Below, piece after piece: positions 34,066-44,221 of a stretch of 64,000 nucleotides of DNA. Position 1 is the stretch's first letter. Each line of letters starts with the position of its first letter. This DNA comes from CAVSKL01 sp963728475 [NCBI: Candidatus Eiseniibacteriota bacterium] (GTDB lineage: Bacteria > Eisenbacteria > RBG-16-71-46 > JABDJR01). The notes below the pieces were generated by a model that saw only the letters and a list, made by a program, of their open reading frames with translations, was not told the DNA's origin and made no database searches. A program made the translations under genes and the position numbers. The stretch spans positions 558,001 through 622,000 of the forward strand of contig CAVSKL010000003.1 in assembly GCA_963728475.1 (NCBI GenBank), read 5' to 3'.

Positions 34066-37000
34066 CTAGGAGCCGTTACGCACGACCACGAGCTTCTTGG
34101 AATAGTCCTCTCCGTTGGCCCGCAGACGGTAGAAGTACACGCCGCTGGCCACCGGCCGGCTCGAGGAGTCGGTGCCGTCCCAATGGACGGTGTTCACGCC
34201 CTCCCCGGCCACGCCGTCGAAGATGGTCCGCACCAGGCGGCCGTTGACGTCGAAGACGTCGACGGCGGCTTTCCCGGGCTGGGCCATGGTGAACTGCACC
34301 GTGCCCCGGGTCCCGCTCAGGAGCGGGTTGGGGGCGAAGTTCGCCAGGGCGGTCTTGAAGGCCGGCTGGCGGGGAGTGACCGGCACCGAGGTCCCGGCGG
34401 TGGGATCGGTGCAGGCGTCGATGTTGCCCGCGTACCCGAACCAGGTCAGGACCTCGCGCAGCCGCTCCTCGACCGCCGGTTCGACCGCATTGCCGGTGGT
34501 GAACGAGCAGTTCGAGGGATCCCGCCGGTAATGGACGGAGATCCCGTCCACCACCGTCTTGTAGTCGGGGCCGCCGCTCACGTCGTTGATCACCGAGGCG
34601 TAGTCGACCGTGCCCTTGACCGGGCCGTTGTACGATTCGTCCCCGACCGGAGCCCCCAACCCTCCTATGAAGGGTTGAAGCACGTCGAACGACCGTAGCT
34701 GCGGGCAACCGTTGCCCTGGGCCAGATGCTGAACGCTACGCCCGCCCGGGAGCGCCCCCGCCACGGTGGCGCCGGTGACCGGGTCCACCGGGATGCAGGC
34801 GGTGGTGTCGGCCAGCGCGTTGCTCGGAGGACACGAGGGACTCCGCACCGTTCCGCAGGTCAAGCTCACTCCCATGAAGTTGGTGAGCAGGCGTTCGGCG
34901 CTGGGCGCCGACGCCGCCTCGCGGGAGATGCTCTGGGCGATGTCGTTGCCGCTCAGGTACAGGTTGTCGAACCCCAGGCCGGGCTCGGAAAGGGTCAGCC
35001 AGGGGATCAGAATGTTTCCGTCCTCCTGCGACAGATTGACCGCGTCCAGGTTGCCGGTGTTCCACAGGATGGCCTTGTATCCCAGGACCTGGCTCACGGT
35101 GGCGCCGTACTCCGTGTTCAGCGGGCGCCCGAAGGAGCCCTGCTGGCTGTCGGGAGCGCGGACGTCGAACCGGTCCCAGGCGGTGTTCTCGGAATTGGAC
35201 GAACCGCCGGGAAGGATGCTCCCCAGCGCCGACTCGATGAAGGGTTGCGCCCCGCGGCCGTCGAAGTGGTCCACGTACAACACGCAGTTGTAGGTGGAGT
35301 CCGCGGCCATCGAGGACGGCATGACCTCCGTCTCGTACCAGGCGCCGCCCGAGGTGTCGGGATCGGTGAACCAGACGTTGCTGCCGATGTAGCGGGCCTT
35401 GTAGAAAAGGTTGACCCGCGTTCCCGGGGTGAACAGGTCGTCCGGGAAGATGTCGTTGGCCAACCGGGTGGGGCTCCCGCTCGGGGGCAGATCGTTGGGA
35501 TCCAGGTCGGTGTCCGAGCCCGAGAAGTTCGGATCGCTCTCGTGGTAGGCGGTCATCCAGACGCCGCTGTGCGGGCCGCCCGCCTCCGAGGTGTCCATCC
35601 GGGCCGAGTACCAGTCCAGACCGTTCCTATGCTCCTCGAACTGATTCTGGGCCAGCCAGGAAGCCAGCCGCGCCGAGTCGATCCTGGGTCCGGGGCGAAC
35701 GGAGAACTGGACCCGGACCTCGGAGCCGCCGGTACCGCCGCGGACGATCAGGGTGTCGCCCAGGGAGGAGCCGGCGGTCGGCGGGTAGATCGGAAGCACC
35801 TCGTTGCAGTCGATCCGGCCCGGGGCGTCGGGCCGCAGGGTGCCGTTCTCGGGGAATGCGTCCTGCGGGGTGTCCACGGTGGTGGTGGCGAGGTAGGGTG
35901 CCTCGGGGTTGCCGAACACGCCCACCCGGACGTTGTCGATCCAGGGGGTGCTGTTGGACACGCCGCTGCAGTCCGAGAAGAACCCACAATAGCTGACCAC
36001 CCCGAACGCCACCCGGAGCTGTTCCGCGCCGGGATCGATGAACGAGCCGTAGGGATCGCGCTGTCGAACCGTCCCGGTGGTGGTGCAGAGCGGGGTGTCG
36101 CCGAAGTAGGTCACGAACCCGTCGGTGGTGAAGGGGCTGAGGATCAGCTTCCCGGTGTTCGGGCAGACCTGCGGGTACCACTGCACCTCGATCAGCATGA
36201 ACACGTAGTTCAGGAAGGGCAGCTCCGTGTAGAAGCTGTACTCCAGGAACTTCCCGGGGGCGCCGACCAGATTGGCGGCCTTGAGGTCGATCCACGGCGA
36301 GACCGCCACGTTGTTTTGATCCACGTTGTGGCCGCCCAGGCTGAGATCCTCGAGCACCAGCACCGAATCCACCAGGTCGCATTCGCAATTGGTCAACGGG
36401 GCGGGAAGATCGCTCAGGCTCGCGATGTTCGACCAGTCCCCGCCGGGTCCGGCCTTCGGTGGAAGGAGCGACCATCCGCCGGCGCCGGATTCGAAATCGG
36501 AGGAACTGGAGATGCCGCCGCCGCTGAGGGCGACGTTGTCCACCGCGAACCCTCCGCACTCGGTCGGATTGAACCCGTCCTCGTCGCTGGCGCCGCTGTC
36601 GGAGACGAAGCAGAACTGGACGTCCACCGGACCGGCGTCGGATCGCATGGTGACGCCGACGGTCAGGTTCAGGTTGGCGTGACCGGACACGGTGCCGGTG
36701 TAGGCCTTGGCCTCCGCGAAGTCGCCGGCGCCGGAGGTGTCGACGAGCACGTACGTATAGTCGTACGTCGGCTCGCTATCGTTCCGGTAGTCGTACTGTA
36801 GGTTCACCGGATTCCCCGAGCCGTCGTAGTTGAACGACTGGTGGATGCAGATGTTCCAGAGGTTCCCGTAACCCTGGCCCGAGGCGTAGCACAGCTTGTC
36901 GGCTTCGGACTGCAGCACGCCGCACCAGAAGGAGTAGTTGCCGCCCAGGCCGGCCGCCGTACCCACGCAGGTATCGGGCTGGCCGGCGAAGTCGGCGATG

Positions 37001-37428
37001 CTCAACCGGCGGAAGTACGAGAGGTCGCTATAGCTGTGGTCGATGCCCACCCATCCCTCCATGTGGGCGTGGAGGGCCAGCCCGGGCGGCGCGGGATTGT
37101 TGGGTGCCCCGAACTTGTAGGGGTCCACGCTGGGGTCGCTGAAGTTGTAGTCCGACCCCACCCCGGTGTCGAAGGTCCAGGTCGAGTCCTGGATCGCCTC
37201 CCACCGGTTGGAGTCCGCGGCCCAGAAAGTGCCGCCGAAGAAGGTCGTTCCCTGGGCGGCGGACTGGAAGATCCCCCGGTCGTTCGCGGAAGAGATCCCG
37301 GGCCCCGGTTCCGTCCGATTGATCATCCGAAAGTCCGGGAGCCCATCAGCTTGGGTCGCCGGGCGTGCCCAACTCACCGCCGCCCAGGCCGCGAGCAGGA
37401 TACAGGTCATCAGCAATTTGCGATGCAT
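34066..37428 (-). CDS. large secreted protein, tandem paralogue B (1120 aa, FlgD-like C-terminus)
   Basis: This 1120-residue protein is a full-length homologue of paralogue A and, by chance or conversion, has the same length. It has a signal peptide (residues 1-21), the same opening motif GTTFFGGTFWAADSNRWEAIQ, the same LGGNYSFWCGVLQSEADKLC block, the CGGFAVDNVALSGG end of the jelly-roll part, PDTSGGAWYETEVMPSSM in the middle and the FlgD-like end (FAPNPLLSG, FDVNGRLVRTIF, WDGTDSSSRPV, GVYFYRLR). Divergence is greatest near the N-terminus. ATG 37428 follows GGAGGT. No enzyme motif is recognised. Confidence 0.9.
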   Translation of the reverse strand: MHRKLLMTCILLAAWAAVSWARPATQADGLPDFRMINRTEPGPGISSANDRGIFQSAAQGTTFFGGTFWAADSNRWEAIQDSTWTFDTGVGSDYNFSDPSVDPYKFGAPNNPAPPGLALHAHMEGWVGIDHSYSDLSYFRRLSIADFAGQPDTCVGTAAGLGGNYSFWCGVLQSEADKLCYASGQGYGNLWNICIHQSFNYDGSGNPVNLQYDYRNDSEPTYDYTYVLVDTSGAGDFAEAKAYTGTVSGHANLNLTVGVTMRSDAGPVDVQFCFVSDSGASDEDGFNPTECGGFAVDNVALSGGGISSSSDFESGAGGWSLLPPKAGPGGDWSNIASLSDLPAPLTNCECDLVDSVLVLEDLSLGGHNVDQNNVAVSPWIDLKAANLVGAPGKFLEYSFYTELPFLNYVFMLIEVQWYPQVCPNTGKLILSPFTTDGFVTYFGDTPLCTTTGTVRQRDPYGSFIDPGAEQLRVAFGVVSYCGFFSDCSGVSNSTPWIDNVRVGVFGNPEAPYLATTTVDTPQDAFPENGTLRPDAPGRIDCNEVLPIYPPTAGSSLGDTLIVRGGTGGSEVRVQFSVRPGPRIDSARLASWLAQNQFEEHRNGLDWYSARMDTSEAGGPHSGVWMTAYHESDPNFSGSDTDLDPNDLPPSGSPTRLANDIFPDDLFTPGTRVNLFYKARYIGSNVWFTDPDTSGGAWYETEVMPSSMAADSTYNCVLYVDHFDGRGAQPFIESALGSILPGGSSNSENTAWDRFDVRAPDSQQGSFGRPLNTEYGATVSQVLGYKAILWNTGNLDAVNLSQEDGNILIPWLTLSEPGLGFDNLYLSGNDIAQSISREAASAPSAERLLTNFMGVSLTCGTVRSPSCPPSNALADTTACIPVDPVTGATVAGALPGGRSVQHLAQGNGCPQLRSFDVLQPFIGGLGAPVGDESYNGPVKGTVDYASVINDVSGGPDYKTVVDGISVHYRRDPSNCSFTTGNAVEPAVEERLREVLTWFGYAGNIDACTDPTAGTSVPVTPRQPAFKTALANFAPNPLLSGTRGTVQFTMAQPGKAAVDVFDVNGRLVRTIFDGVAGEGVNTVHWDGTDSSSRPVASGVYFYRLRANGEDYSKKLVVVRNGS

Positions 37429-38179
37429 GTGTGCACCTCCAATGACGCGGTTGGTTTGGTCAGAGCGCAGAGAAAGCGTTGCGAGACGATTGGATGCCGG
37501 CCATCACCTCCTTTCCGGCGTTCGCGCCGGACGTCCTGGGTGCCTCCCGTCGAAACGGTCATGGTGCGCCGGGAGCCGCGCCTTGCCCGCGGCCCCCGGC
37601 GCGCCCGCTCCATCCCGCGATGGAGCCGGCGAATCCGGGCCCCGATGCCGAAGGGGGGATATGTGTCGCGCGTCACCGCTCCGCCCGGATCCCCGGCGAG
37701 CCCGGGCCGCAGTGGCCGTCTCGCCCTCGGGGGCCGGTCGTTTTCCGTTCGATCGGAGCCGCTGGCGCCGTCTCTGAGGGTGACGGCAGGCTTCGGCGTG
37801 ACTGAGGGAAGGTCGGAGGATGGTTCTCATTCACGCCGAGGGGGTGGAAGAGAGGAGAGAACCATCGCTACGGATAACAATATAAGCTAGATATAGTAAT
37901 GTGTCCACAAGTTTCTTGGTCAATTATATGTAAAGCCCGGAATCCCGCTCGTCAATGATCGTGATGGCTCCGCCGGTACCCCCGGTACCACCGCGGGAAG
38001 CGGGCCGGCAGGCGCTCCCCCGTTATCAAGCCGGTTCCCATCGTCGGTAACCATGTATCCACCGGGCCGCCGCCGGCTTGACAATTTCTTCACGGGCCTT
38101 GCGCGAAATCCCCCGATGGGACCACCATGGATATCCGGGGCGCCGGCGCCCCCGCCGCTTAATCAAGGAGAGAGACATC
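37429..38179. other. long divergent intergenic region, no gene supported
   Basis: These 751 bp separate paralogue B (minus) from pgi (plus). Bases 37440-37850 are GC-rich with only Arg/Pro-rich shadow frames. Bases 37864-37940 are strikingly AT-rich. On the plus strand TTGACA at 38078-38083 is a possible -35 for pgi without a matching -10. I see no RNA gene here. Confidence 0.5.
37895..37923 (-). promoter_or_regulatory. candidate promoter of paralogue B
   Basis: TTGACC (37918-37923) and ATTACT (37895-37900) are spaced 17 bp on the minus strand inside the AT-rich patch. If used, the leader would be about 460 bases, far longer than that of paralogue A. Confidence 0.35.
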
Positions 38180-39769
38180 ATGAACCCCGCCGAACTCTGG
38201 TCCCACTATCGCCGCGTGCTCTGGCTCGATCCCGAACTCGGGATCGGCGTGGACGTGAGCCGCATGGAGCTCGACGAAGAGTTCCTTTCCGGCCTCCGCC
38301 CCGGCATGGAGGCGGCCTTCCGCTCCATGCGGGCGCTGGAGGAAGGGGCGATCGCCAATCCGGACGAAGGCCGCATGGTGGGGCACTACTGGCTGCGGGC
38401 GCCGGAGACCGCCCCCGACCCCGCGATCGGCCGGGAGATCCGCGAGACCGCGGATCGTATCCGCTCCTTCGCGGCCCGGGTCCACTCCGGCGAGGTACGG
38501 CCTTCCCGGGCCCAGCGGTTTACCCGGCTTCTCTCGATCGGGATCGGGGGATCGGCCCTGGGTCCGGAGTTCGTATCCCAGGCCCTGGGCGGGCCCGGCG
38601 ACCGGCTTCAGGCCCACTTCGTGGACAACACCGATCCCGACGGCATCGACCGCACCCTGGCCGCGATCGGCGACGACCTCCCCCGTACCCTGACCGTGGT
38701 CATCTCGAAGTCGGGGGGCACCCGGGAAACCCGGAACGGCATGCTGGAGGTCGAGGCGGCCTACCGCCGGCTCGGGCTCGCCCTGGGCGCGCACGCGCTG
38801 GCGGTGACCGGCGAGGGGAGCGCGCTGGAGGAGGTCGCCCGCCGGGAGAGTTTTCTGGAGGTGTTCCCGATGTGGGACTGGATCGGAGGACGCACCTCCG
38901 AGACCTCGGCGGTGGGGCTGGTCCCGGCGGCGCTGCAGGGCCTGGCCGTCGACGAACTCCTGGACGGAGCCCGGGAGATGGACGCCCGCACCCGGGTCTG
39001 GAGGTTCGAGGAGAATCCCGCCGCGCTCCTTGCCGCGGCCTGGTACAAGGCGGGGAACGGACGGGGCGAGCGCGACATGGTGGTCCTTCCCTACAAGGAC
39101 CGGCTGCTCCTGTTCAGCCGCTATCTCCAGCAGCTGGTGATGGAGTCGCTGGGAAAGGAAAAGGACCGGGACGGCAACCCCGTCCACCAGGGGATCGTGG
39201 TCTACGGCAACAAGGGCTCCACCGACCAGCACGCGTACGTGCAGCAGCTCCGGGACGGGCCCGACAACTTCTTCGCCACCTTCATCCACGTGGCCCGGGA
39301 CCGGGACGGCGCGTCGCTGGAGGTCGAGGAGGACGCCACCGCCGGCGACTACCTGATGGGATTTTTGCTGGGGACCCGGCGCGCACTCTACGAGAAGGGA
39401 AAGCAGTCCATCACCATCACCCTCCCCGAGGTCTCCGCCCGCTCGATCGGGATGCTCATCGCGCTCTACGAGCGCGCGGTGGGTTTCTACGCGGACCTCG
39501 TCCACGTCAACGCCTACAACCAGCCCGGGGTGGAAGCGGGGAAGAAGGCGGCGGGCCGGGTGCTGGAGATCCAGCGGGGGGCGCTGAACGCGCTCCGCGC
39601 CGAGCCGGGTAGGGTGTGGAGCGCGGAAGACCTGGCGCGGCGGGTCGGCGCTCCCGACGACGCGGAGACGGTGTACCACGTGATGGAGCACGCCGCCGCC
39701 AACCCCGACCACGGGGTGGTGCGCTCGGGCGGGCCGCGGCCGGAGCAGGCGCGCTACCGGAAAGGCTAG
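38180..39769 (+). CDS. pgi: glucose-6-phosphate isomerase with extra C-terminal segment
   Basis: The 529-residue enzyme shows the sugar-phosphate isomerase core: [48 protein letters not shown] and [21 protein letters not shown], the last holding the catalytic His. It interconverts glucose-6-P and fructose-6-P. ATG 38180 follows AAGGAGAGA; the longer frame adds 34 residues without family similarity. After about residue 465 there is an extra helical part ([25 protein letters not shown]) resembling a small winged helix. It stands as a single gene facing the DUF3999 gene. Confidence 0.95.
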   Translation: MNPAELWSHYRRVLWLDPELGIGVDVSRMELDEEFLSGLRPGMEAAFRSMRALEEGAIANPDEGRMVGHYWLRAPETAPDPAIGREIRETADRIRSFAARVHSGEVRPSRAQRFTRLLSIGIGGSALGPEFVSQALGGPGDRLQAHFVDNTDPDGIDRTLAAIGDDLPRTLTVVISKSGGTRETRNGMLEVEAAYRRLGLALGAHALAVTGEGSALEEVARRESFLEVFPMWDWIGGRTSETSAVGLVPAALQGLAVDELLDGAREMDARTRVWRFEENPAALLAAAWYKAGNGRGERDMVVLPYKDRLLLFSRYLQQLVMESLGKEKDRDGNPVHQGIVVYGNKGSTDQHAYVQQLRDGPDNFFATFIHVARDRDGASLEVEEDATAGDYLMGFLLGTRRALYEKGKQSITITLPEVSARSIGMLIALYERAVGFYADLVHVNAYNQPGVEAGKKAAGRVLEIQRGALNALRAEPGRVWSAEDLARRVGAPDDAETVYHVMEHAAANPDHGVVRSGGPRPEQARYRKG

Positions 39770-39893
39770 GCGCCGCTCAGGACTCGGCCGGATCCGGCGC
39801 TTGTCCGGCCCGGGACGGGCCCCCCGGGGGGCCGGCCCGGCGGACCTCTCCGGCGCGGCCGGCCGGGGCCGGAGCGGCGCGGAGTGGGAGGCG

Positions 39894-41171
39894 TCACCCC
39901 GGCGGCCGCGGACGGAACCGCAGCACGAACAGCGCCACCCCGGCCAGGAGCGCGATCATGAGCCCGGTCAGGATCCCGGGGCGCCGCCGGAGCCAGTCCA
40001 GGCCGAACCCCGGAGGGGCGTGGAGGGGGTTGGCCTCGGGCGGGCCCAGGGCGGCGGGGAGATAGCGCGGCGCCCGCTCGGCCGCGTCCTCCAGATACCA
40101 GTCCCGGGGGCCCAGGAACCGGTCCCCGTAGGCCAACCACAGCCGGGCGCCCGGCCTTGGCGGGGGAAACGTCCACCGCACCGGGATGGCGGCCACCCCG
40201 GTCACGGTGATGGGAGGGTTGGGGGGGTCGGCGCCGGAGACGGTGATCCGGATCGCATCGGTACGGACGGGATCGAAGGCGATCTCGTTTTGGACCTCTC
40301 CACGAGCGACCGGTCCCGGCTCGTCCGCGGGGAGCCGGCCGGCCACCGGGCGCCAGCCTCCACCCCGGATCCTCGACTCCACCGCGATCGGGGGCCGGGT
40401 GAGGGACTCGGGGCGGGTGAAGCGGACCGCGGTCACCGCCCGCGCGGGGCCGGTCAGTTCCAGCACTGCCCGCCAGCGCCGTCCGTCGAACCCCCGGGAG
40501 CGGACCCGGAACCGGACCTCCTCCCGGGGCACCTCCCGCTCCACCAGGGCGTACGCACGCAGCGTATCCCGGGGGGCCGCCCCGCCCCGGGGCTCCACGG
40601 TGAGTTTCAGGTACCGGTCGGGGCGCTCGACCACGGTCCTCCCGGCCCCGGGGGCCGCGGCCCCGGCCGGTTCCGGGAACGGTCCGGTGGCGTCGGGACG
40701 CCACTCCGCCCGTTCCGGGTCGGGGCCTCGGGCGGACTGCACCAAGGCCAGGTACGCCCAGGGCGGCAGCTCCACCACCACTCGCGCCGGAGGATCGGCG
40801 CCCAGGTCCAGGATCCGGGCGAAGCTCTCGCCAGAGCGGGCCCCGCCCAGGGGCGCCGCCGCCACCGGATCGAGCCGGAAGTCGTCGCGGCGGGGAGTCA
40901 GGGTGGCGAAGGGGACGGATTCGCCGGCCTCGTTCACGACCCGCACGTCCGCGAAGCCGGGCCCCGAGGCCCCGGCGAGGATCGAGTCCTCGGCCACCGC
41001 CGGCCAGCCGCCGGTCGAAGCGGCGGGGTCGGGGAGGAGGATGGGGCGCCGGAAGGGGAGCGCGCGGACGTCGCGTGAGACCTCGGCCCGCGCCGCGCCG
41101 GTCGCTCCCGCGAGAAGCGCGGCGCTCGCGAGAACTCCGGTGCACGCGAGAACCCCGGCCGCTCGTCTCAC
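39894..41171 (-). CDS. DUF3999-family exported membrane-anchored protein
   Basis: The 425-residue protein has a signal peptide at residues 1 to about 22. A beta-rich body follows with VRVVNEAGESVPF, RYLKLTVEP and IRITVSGADPPNPPITVTG (discoidin-like strands), then one transmembrane helix near the end (ILTGLMIALLAGVALFVL) and a basic tail. This is the layout of DUF3999. GTG 41171 overlaps the TGA of the DUF2339 gene by GTGA, giving coupled translation. The two families are regular neighbours in other bacteria. The role is unknown; cell-envelope function is inferred. Confidence 0.82.
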   Translation of the reverse strand: MRRAAGVLACTGVLASAALLAGATGAARAEVSRDVRALPFRRPILLPDPAASTGGWPAVAEDSILAGASGPGFADVRVVNEAGESVPFATLTPRRDDFRLDPVAAAPLGGARSGESFARILDLGADPPARVVVELPPWAYLALVQSARGPDPERAEWRPDATGPFPEPAGAAAPGAGRTVVERPDRYLKLTVEPRGGAAPRDTLRAYALVEREVPREEVRFRVRSRGFDGRRWRAVLELTGPARAVTAVRFTRPESLTRPPIAVESRIRGGGWRPVAGRLPADEPGPVARGEVQNEIAFDPVRTDAIRITVSGADPPNPPITVTGVAAIPVRWTFPPPRPGARLWLAYGDRFLGPRDWYLEDAAERAPRYLPAALGPPEANPLHAPPGFGLDWLRRRPGILTGLMIALLAGVALFVLRFRPRPPG

Positions 41172-43009
41172 GCCCGCCGCTCCCGCTGGAAGAGCACGGA
41201 GATCGCCAGCAACAGGAGCCCCACCCCCACGAACGAGGCGATCCGGTACCCCCGCTCCAGCTCCTGCAGGTCGAAGAGAAAGACCTTGAGCACGAGGACG
41301 CCGAGGACGGCCAGGCCCAGGAGCCGCACCGCGCGGTAACGGGCGAGGAAACCGGCCAGGATGAGCGCGCCGGCGTAGACCGCCCAGATGAGGGAGAGGG
41401 TGAGGAGGGCGGCCAAGTCCCGCGGCATCCCGGTGGCCAGCTCCCGGGCCCGGAACGCCGCCACCGCTTCCACCGAGATCCTCCAGAGCAAAAGCACCGC
41501 CGCCCCCAGCAGCAAGGGGGTGGCCAGCGGCCGCTCCGCCGGGACGAGCGTGTCGCGCCGCCGGGCGTAGACCAGCGAGGTCGCGGCCACCACCACCGCG
41601 ACCGCCGCCCCCGCCCAGAACCCGCCGCCGGTCAGCGGCCGGAACCCCGCGGCATGGTCCACCGCGTGGACGGTGTCGAGGGTGACCACCCGGCCGGCGG
41701 CCAGCGCGTAGACCGCGAGACCGAGCGCCCGGTGCGAGGCGCTCCGGATCCGGAAGCCGGACCACACCAGGACCGCGCCCAGGAGCGCCCACGCCAGGGT
41801 GATCCAGGCCAGGTCGAACTGGACCGGCACCGCCACCGCGGCCAGGGCGATCCCGGTGTAGTGGGTGAGGCGCACTCCGGGGAGGTCGCCCCGGCGGGCG
41901 GCGGCCGCCCGCGCTCCGGCCGCGTAGAGGAGCGCGAGCGCGGCCAGGGTTACCCCGCGGAACGCCTCGTAACCGGGACGCATGAGCCAGTACAGGAAGA
42001 CCGCGAAGGCAAGGCCGTTGACCACCGTCACCGCACCTCGGGCCACGCTCCAGAACCCGCGCCGGGGCGCGGCTAGAAGCGGCGCCCCCGCGTAGAGGAG
42101 CCAGAGCGCGCCCACTCCGGCCAGCGCCGCCCCGCGATGGGCGGGTCCGGCGGGCGAGGCCCACCAGCTTCCGACCAGGATCGCGGTGCCGAACCATCCG
42201 GTCAGGGGGAGGACCGGCCACCGGCGGCGCACGGCCACCGCCACCGCTCCCGCGTTCACCGCCACCAGGTAGGGGAGAAGGATCCGGGTGGTGTCTCCCC
42301 CCTGGTGGAGGAGCGGCGGGGTGAGGAGCGCGCCGGCCAGGGTAAGGGTCGCCACCATCCGCGAGTCCTGGCTCAGCGCCACCCACGCGCCGACGAACGC
42401 CGCCCCCAGGAGGAACGGATACACCACCGCCGCCGGCACCAGGTGATGGAAGCCGTAGGCGGCGTACGCGGCCAGAAAAAGCAACGCCACCCCGCCGCCC
42501 ACCAGCCCTTGCCCTAGAAACCGCTGGGTGCGCCGGGTGAAGAGCGTCCCCGCCGTGATGAAGAGCGCCCCCACCAGGAGCCCGGTCGCGATCTGTCCCA
42601 TCCCCGAGAAGGGGCTCTCCCCCAGGTCGTAGGCCAGGAAGAACGCGGTGCCGAAGAAGATCGCCAGCACCCCGATCCAGGTCAGCCACTGCCCGCCCAC
42701 CACCGCCTCCAGGTCGCCGGGAAGCCCGCCGCGTCCGGGCCGGCCGGCCGTGGACGCGGTTTCCTCCGGGAGCGTCGACACCGGCCGGGTCCGGGAGACG
42801 GGCGGGGGAGCGATCCCCGGAGCCGGCGGGTCGGCCGCCGAGGCCTCGGAGGCCGGAGCACGGGGGACGGGGGTCCCGAGGCGGCGCTCCAGCTCCGCGA
42901 GCCGGACCTGGGCGCGTTTCAACTCGCCGCGGGTGGTGAGCGCCAGCACCAGAGCGAGCGGCCCGATCGCGATCAAGGCCACCAGGGCGAGCACGATGAG
43001 ACCGATCAT
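41168..43009 (-). CDS. DUF2339-family polytopic membrane protein
   Basis: The 613-residue protein begins with one transmembrane helix and a coiled coil (RGELKRAQVRLAELERRLG), then a Pro/Ala-rich linker. The family signature GGQWLTWIGVLAIFFGTAFFLAY is at about residues 104-126, and around twenty hydrophobic segments run to the end. DUF2339 proteins are of unknown function and are usually paired with DUF3999, as here. The last stretch, LGVLVLKVFLFDLQELERGYRI, is the conserved C-terminal motif. It is probably an operon with the downstream gene. Confidence 0.88.
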   Translation of the reverse strand: MIGLIVLALVALIAIGPLALVLALTTRGELKRAQVRLAELERRLGTPVPRAPASEASAADPPAPGIAPPPVSRTRPVSTLPEETASTAGRPGRGGLPGDLEAVVGGQWLTWIGVLAIFFGTAFFLAYDLGESPFSGMGQIATGLLVGALFITAGTLFTRRTQRFLGQGLVGGGVALLFLAAYAAYGFHHLVPAAVVYPFLLGAAFVGAWVALSQDSRMVATLTLAGALLTPPLLHQGGDTTRILLPYLVAVNAGAVAVAVRRRWPVLPLTGWFGTAILVGSWWASPAGPAHRGAALAGVGALWLLYAGAPLLAAPRRGFWSVARGAVTVVNGLAFAVFLYWLMRPGYEAFRGVTLAALALLYAAGARAAAARRGDLPGVRLTHYTGIALAAVAVPVQFDLAWITLAWALLGAVLVWSGFRIRSASHRALGLAVYALAAGRVVTLDTVHAVDHAAGFRPLTGGGFWAGAAVAVVVAATSLVYARRRDTLVPAERPLATPLLLGAAVLLLWRISVEAVAAFRARELATGMPRDLAALLTLSLIWAVYAGALILAGFLARYRAVRLLGLAVLGVLVLKVFLFDLQELERGYRIASFVGVGLLLLAISVLFQRERRA

Positions 43010-43069
43010 GGCGGGAGCCTACCTTGTGCCCGGGCGGTAGGCCAAGGGCGGGAGGCCGCCGGTGGGCGT

Positions 43070-43960
43070 CTAGCGAAGGAAGAGGAGGGCCACCCCGGCC
43101 ACCGCCGCCAGCGCGCCCAGCGCGGCGCGACGGCTCACCCGCTCCTTGTGGATCCCGATGACCAGGGGAAGGACGAGCACCGGGGTGAGCGCCATGAGGG
43201 TGGCGGCGATTCCGGCCTTGGTGAGCCGGACCGAGACCAGCGAGAGCCACACCCCGAACACCGGCCCCAGGAAGGTGGCGCCGAGGGTGGCGTAGCGGGC
43301 CACCGGGTTCCGGATGATCACCCCCAGCTTACGGTTCCGGCCGGTGGCGGTGCCGAGCACCCAGATTCCGGCGGTGGCGGCGGCCATGCGGATGGCGGTG
43401 GCGGGAAGCGGGTCCACCGCATTCGCCATGCCGACCTTGGACAGGACCAGGCCCAGCGCCTGGGCCAGCGCCGCCGCCGAGCCGAGGACCGCCCCGCGGA
43501 TCCGGTGGCCCCGGGCGGTCGTGGCCGGACTCCGCTCCAGCACCACCCAGGCCACCCCTCCCAGGATGAGCGCCATGGCCAGGAGCGCCTCCGGCCGCAG
43601 GGTCTCGTGGAGGAGCGGCACCGCCAGGAGCGCGGCGAACGGGGGGGCCAGAGTCATGAACAGAGTGGAGAGCCGGGGGCCGATGTCGACCAGGGCGCCG
43701 AAGTAGGCCCAGTCCCCCAGGGTGAGCCCGATCAAGCCGCTCACCGCCAGCACCGCCACGTCCCGGCCGGTGGCCGCCGGCGCCCAGGCGGTTCCCCGGG
43801 TGACGAGCAGGATCAGCGACAACGCGATCAGGGCGAGGGTGATTCGCGCCTGGTTGAGCGCCAGGCCTCCGGCGCGCCGGGCTGCCGCGGCGAAGAGAAG
43901 CGACCCGGCGGCCCAGAAGGCGGCGGTGGTGAGGGCGGCGAGTTCCCCGAGATAGGGCAT
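43070..43960 (-). CDS. EamA/DMT-superfamily transporter
   Basis: The 296-residue protein has ten predicted transmembrane helices in two EamA repeats: residues about 5-135 (GDWAYFGALVDIGPRLS, LLAVPLLHETLRPEALLAMALI) and 150-295 (KAGIAATLMALTPVLVLPLV, ERVSRRAALGALAAVAGVALLF). Family members export amino acids or other small metabolites. ATG 43960 starts directly in the first helix. It lies 60 bp upstream of the DUF2339 gene on the same strand and could be co-transcribed. Confidence 0.9.
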   Translation of the reverse strand: MPYLGELAALTTAAFWAAGSLLFAAAARRAGGLALNQARITLALIALSLILLVTRGTAWAPAATGRDVAVLAVSGLIGLTLGDWAYFGALVDIGPRLSTLFMTLAPPFAALLAVPLLHETLRPEALLAMALILGGVAWVVLERSPATTARGHRIRGAVLGSAAALAQALGLVLSKVGMANAVDPLPATAIRMAAATAGIWVLGTATGRNRKLGVIIRNPVARYATLGATFLGPVFGVWLSLVSVRLTKAGIAATLMALTPVLVLPLVIGIHKERVSRRAALGALAAVAGVALLFLR

Positions 43961-44070
43961 GGGTTGGTCTGTTCATTCCCTCTGATGGCCGGGGGGCGGA
44001 AGTGGCGGAGAGGATAGGGATCCCCTCGCGCGCCCGCAACCGTTCGCGCCGGCCGGGTTTAGTGGCAAAC

Positions 44071-44100
44071 TTGACAAAATTGCTGTCATTTCCGTACTTC
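44071..44100 (+). promoter_or_regulatory. candidate promoter with embedded inverted repeat
   Basis: A consensus -35 TTGACA (44071-44076) is followed after 18 bp by a poor -10, TACTTC (44095-44100). TGACA (44072-44076) and TGTCA (44084-44088) form a small inverted repeat covering the -35 and spacer, a possible operator. The next gene starts at 44222. Confidence 0.4.
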
Positions 44101-44221
44101 TCGGCTATTCTTCACGTGGGCGGCCGCCGCCGGGCCGTCATCCGGTCCCGCCCACAGCCTTCCACCCCCGGAAGGCTTCGATCCTCCGCACCCTGGTTAC
44201 CGGCTTCAAAGGAGATCTTTC

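Noticed and set aside
30143-37428. A mobile element carrying the duplicated large genes
   Set aside because: There is no transposase, terminal inverted repeat or target duplication; unequal recombination explains the tandem array.
37440-37850. Short frames in the long divergent gap before pgi
   Set aside because: They are Arg/Pro-rich on both strands, lack ribosome sites and match no family.
39805-39840. The GGCCCCCCGGGGGGCC palindrome as a terminator between pgi and the DUF3999 gene
   Set aside because: There is no loop or T-run; it may simply reflect GC-rich composition in a convergent gap.
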